From contig NZ_CP154260.1 in NCBI RefSeq assembly GCF_039545795.1, forward strand, positions 5,213,001-5,277,000: a stretch of DNA of 64,000 nucleotides, given 5' to 3'. Positions 62,559 to 64,000 of the stretch are shown here, piece by piece. This DNA is from Chitinophaga niabensis (lineage in GTDB: Bacteria; Bacteroidota; Bacteroidia; Chitinophagales; Chitinophagaceae). Below the pieces are notes generated by a model. It searched no databases. It saw only the letters and a program-made list of their open reading frames with translations, and was not told the DNA's origin. Numbering within the stretch: position 1 is the first letter of the stretch; each line of letters begins with the position of its first letter. The position numbers and the translations under genes were made by a program.

Positions 62559-64000
62559 ATGCAGTGATTGATACATCTGTTATTGTAGTATTTTCCATCT
62601 TTATCATGCTGGTCGGTTTCTCGTTTTCGAGGACCGGCCGCAATTTGAAATCTTTTTTTGCCGCAGGAGAAGCCGTGCCCTGGTTTATCGGGGGATTATC
62701 TTTATTCATGAGCTTCTTCTCCGCCGGCACCTTTGTAGCCTGGGGTTCCATTGCCTATAAATATGGCTGGGTAGCCATCACCATTCAATGGACCATGTGT
62801 ATCGGCGGATTGGTAACAGGTTTATACCTGGCACCCAAATGGAAAGCCACCGGAAACCTCACAGCCGCTGAATTTATCCGGGAACGTTTGGGAGAAGCGG
62901 TACAAAAAAGTTACATCTACATTTTCATGATCGTATCACTGCTGATCAAAGGATCAGTATTGTACTCCGTTGCGCGGCTCGTCAGTTCATCCCTTGGATT
63001 TCCACTGATGCCCAGCACCGTGGTATTGGGATTATTCATGATCGCCTACACCGCTGTGGGTGGGTTATGGGCAGTGATGGTAACAGACATCCTGCAGTTT
63101 GTGATCCTCACAGCCGCCATCCTCATCATCATTCCATTGGCATTTGATGCAGCAGGTGGTGTGGAACATTTCATTAAATTCTCCCCACAGGGTTTCTTTG
63201 ATGTGGTGAATGGTGAATATACCTGGGGTTTTATACTGGCGTTTGCTTTATATCACATCTTCTATATCGGTGGTAACTGGACTTTCGTGCAACGTTACAC
63301 CAGTGTGGATACGCCAAAGTCGGCTTCCAAAGTGGCATATCTTTTTGCCGGTCTTTATATTATCAGTCCTGTGTTGTGGATGTTACCACCGATGGTATAC
63401 AAAACCATCAACCCCGGTTTGCAGGGTCTGGATACAGAGAATGCTTACCTCATGATCTGCCAGCATGTATTGCCCGCAGGGCTGATGGGGCTGATCTTAA
63501 CAGGAATGTATTTCTCTACTTCCGCATCTGCCAATACCGCTCTGAATGTAGTATCTGCTGTATTCACGAACGACATCTACAAAGGTTCCATCAACCCGAA
63601 AGCTTCTGATAAAAAACTGATGAGTGTAGCCCGCATCTCCTCCTGGTTCTTTGGATTGGGGATGATCGTAGTGGCTTTGATCGTTCCCTACATCGGAGGG
63701 ATCGTTGAATTCACCTTGAGCATTGGCGCCATCACTGGCGGGCCATTGCTCGCTCCACCGCTTTGGGCTTTATTCTCCAAACGCCTTACCGGAAAGGTAA
63801 CATTATATGTAACCGGTATCAGCCTGGCTGCTAACCTCGTATTTAAAATGCTCCTGCCTTTCCTCGCAGATTATAAACTGAGCCGTGCAAATGAAATGCT
63901 GCTGGGTGTTGGCCTGCCATTCCTTATACTGGCCCTGTATGAGATCTATGCTTATTACAAAGGCCAGCATGCCAGTGCGGAATACCTTCATCTGAAAGCC
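62555..64000 (+). CDS. Sodium:solute symporter (SSS family), cut by the window end
   Basis: The frame starts with the ATG overlapping the DUF5017 stop and stays open to the last base, giving at least 482 codons without a stop. The start MNAVIDTSVIVVFSIFIMLVGF, FFAAGEAVPWFIGGLSLFMSFFSAGTFVAWGSIAY and YTAVGGLWAVMVTDILQFVIL are SSS-family motifs; more than ten membrane helices are visible. It presumably brings the product of locus 2 into the cytoplasm. The C-terminus is outside the window. Confidence 0.9.
   Translation, partial: MNAVIDTSVIVVFSIFIMLVGFSFSRTGRNLKSFFAAGEAVPWFIGGLSLFMSFFSAGTFVAWGSIAYKYGWVAITIQWTMCIGGLVTGLYLAPKWKATGNLTAAEFIRERLGEAVQKSYIYIFMIVSLLIKGSVLYSVARLVSSSLGFPLMPSTVVLGLFMIAYTAVGGLWAVMVTDILQFVILTAAILIIIPLAFDAAGGVEHFIKFSPQGFFDVVNGEYTWGFILAFALYHIFYIGGNWTFVQRYTSVDTPKSASKVAYLFAGLYIISPVLWMLPPMVYKTINPGLQGLDTENAYLMICQHVLPAGLMGLILTGMYFSTSASANTALNVVSAVFTNDIYKGSINPKASDKKLMSVARISSWFFGLGMIVVALIVPYIGGIVEFTLSIGAITGGPLLAPPLWALFSKRLTGKVTLYVTGISLAANLVFKMLLPFLADYKLSRANEMLLGVGLPFLILALYEIYAYYKGQHASAEYLHLKA

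Overview
The window comes from a Bacteroidota chromosome, most likely a Chitinophaga-like member of the Chitinophagaceae. The signs are two SusC/SusD pairs, a sigma/FecR/FecA-type receptor operon, a type IX secretion sorting domain plus a PorT-type protein, DUF4249/DUF5017/DUF1080/DUF983 proteins, and repeated matches to the Bacteroidota promoter (TTTG, about 19-20 bp, TAnnTTTG) a few bases before start codons. Assignment to a genus is inference.

Layout. 1-19 kb is mostly housekeeping: dnaX, pdhC (pyruvate dehydrogenase E2), a VOC protein, a GbsR-type regulator, a GH43 glycosidase, a CoA-binding protein, a YkuK-like protein, engB, ubiE/menG overlapping porT, pyrC, a MutS-like ATPase, a lipoprotein, comM, an EF-G-like GTPase, an ABC exporter and a DUF983 protein. 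19.4-24.4 kb is a probable metal (zinc) acquisition region: an AztD-like beta-propeller lipoprotein faces an operon of a small His/Cys-bearing membrane protein, a TonB-dependent receptor and a lipoprotein. Both promoters carry the same palindrome GCAAC-N3-GTTGC, which points to one Fur/Zur-type regulator. 24.4-27.7 kb holds a DUF1800/DUF1501 pair of exported proteins. Then come a thiolase and a sigma/FecR/TonB-receptor/DUF4249 operon whose receptor is broken by one in-frame TAA.

34.5-47.4 kb is again housekeeping: pyrD, a TerC protein, rsmE, a MATE transporter, dnaB, pheT, a coiled-coil gene, zapA, rny and a DUF1080 protein. A RES/Xre-type toxin-antitoxin pair is inserted between the coiled-coil gene and zapA. 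48-64 kb carries two SusC/SusD uptake loci. The first has a fasciclin-like protein and a PKD-like lipoprotein. The second has DUF5017 and a sodium:solute symporter cut by the window end, with a divergent LacI regulator between the loci next to a purine nucleoside phosphorylase.

Points that stand out: a run of nine A in dnaX that would give a short gamma form after a one-base slip; two unrelated tandem arrays of about 45 bp, each starting at the stop codon of the neighbouring gene, one of which re-encodes that gene's C-terminus; a pair of fold-back elements built from 11-bp ATCCTT units; the shared metal-regulon operator; the nonsense-interrupted receptor; a cluster of DnaA-box-like sites upstream of dnaB and pheT; and a large perfect palindrome in front of the LacI gene. 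No tRNA, rRNA, CRISPR array or insertion sequence was recognised.
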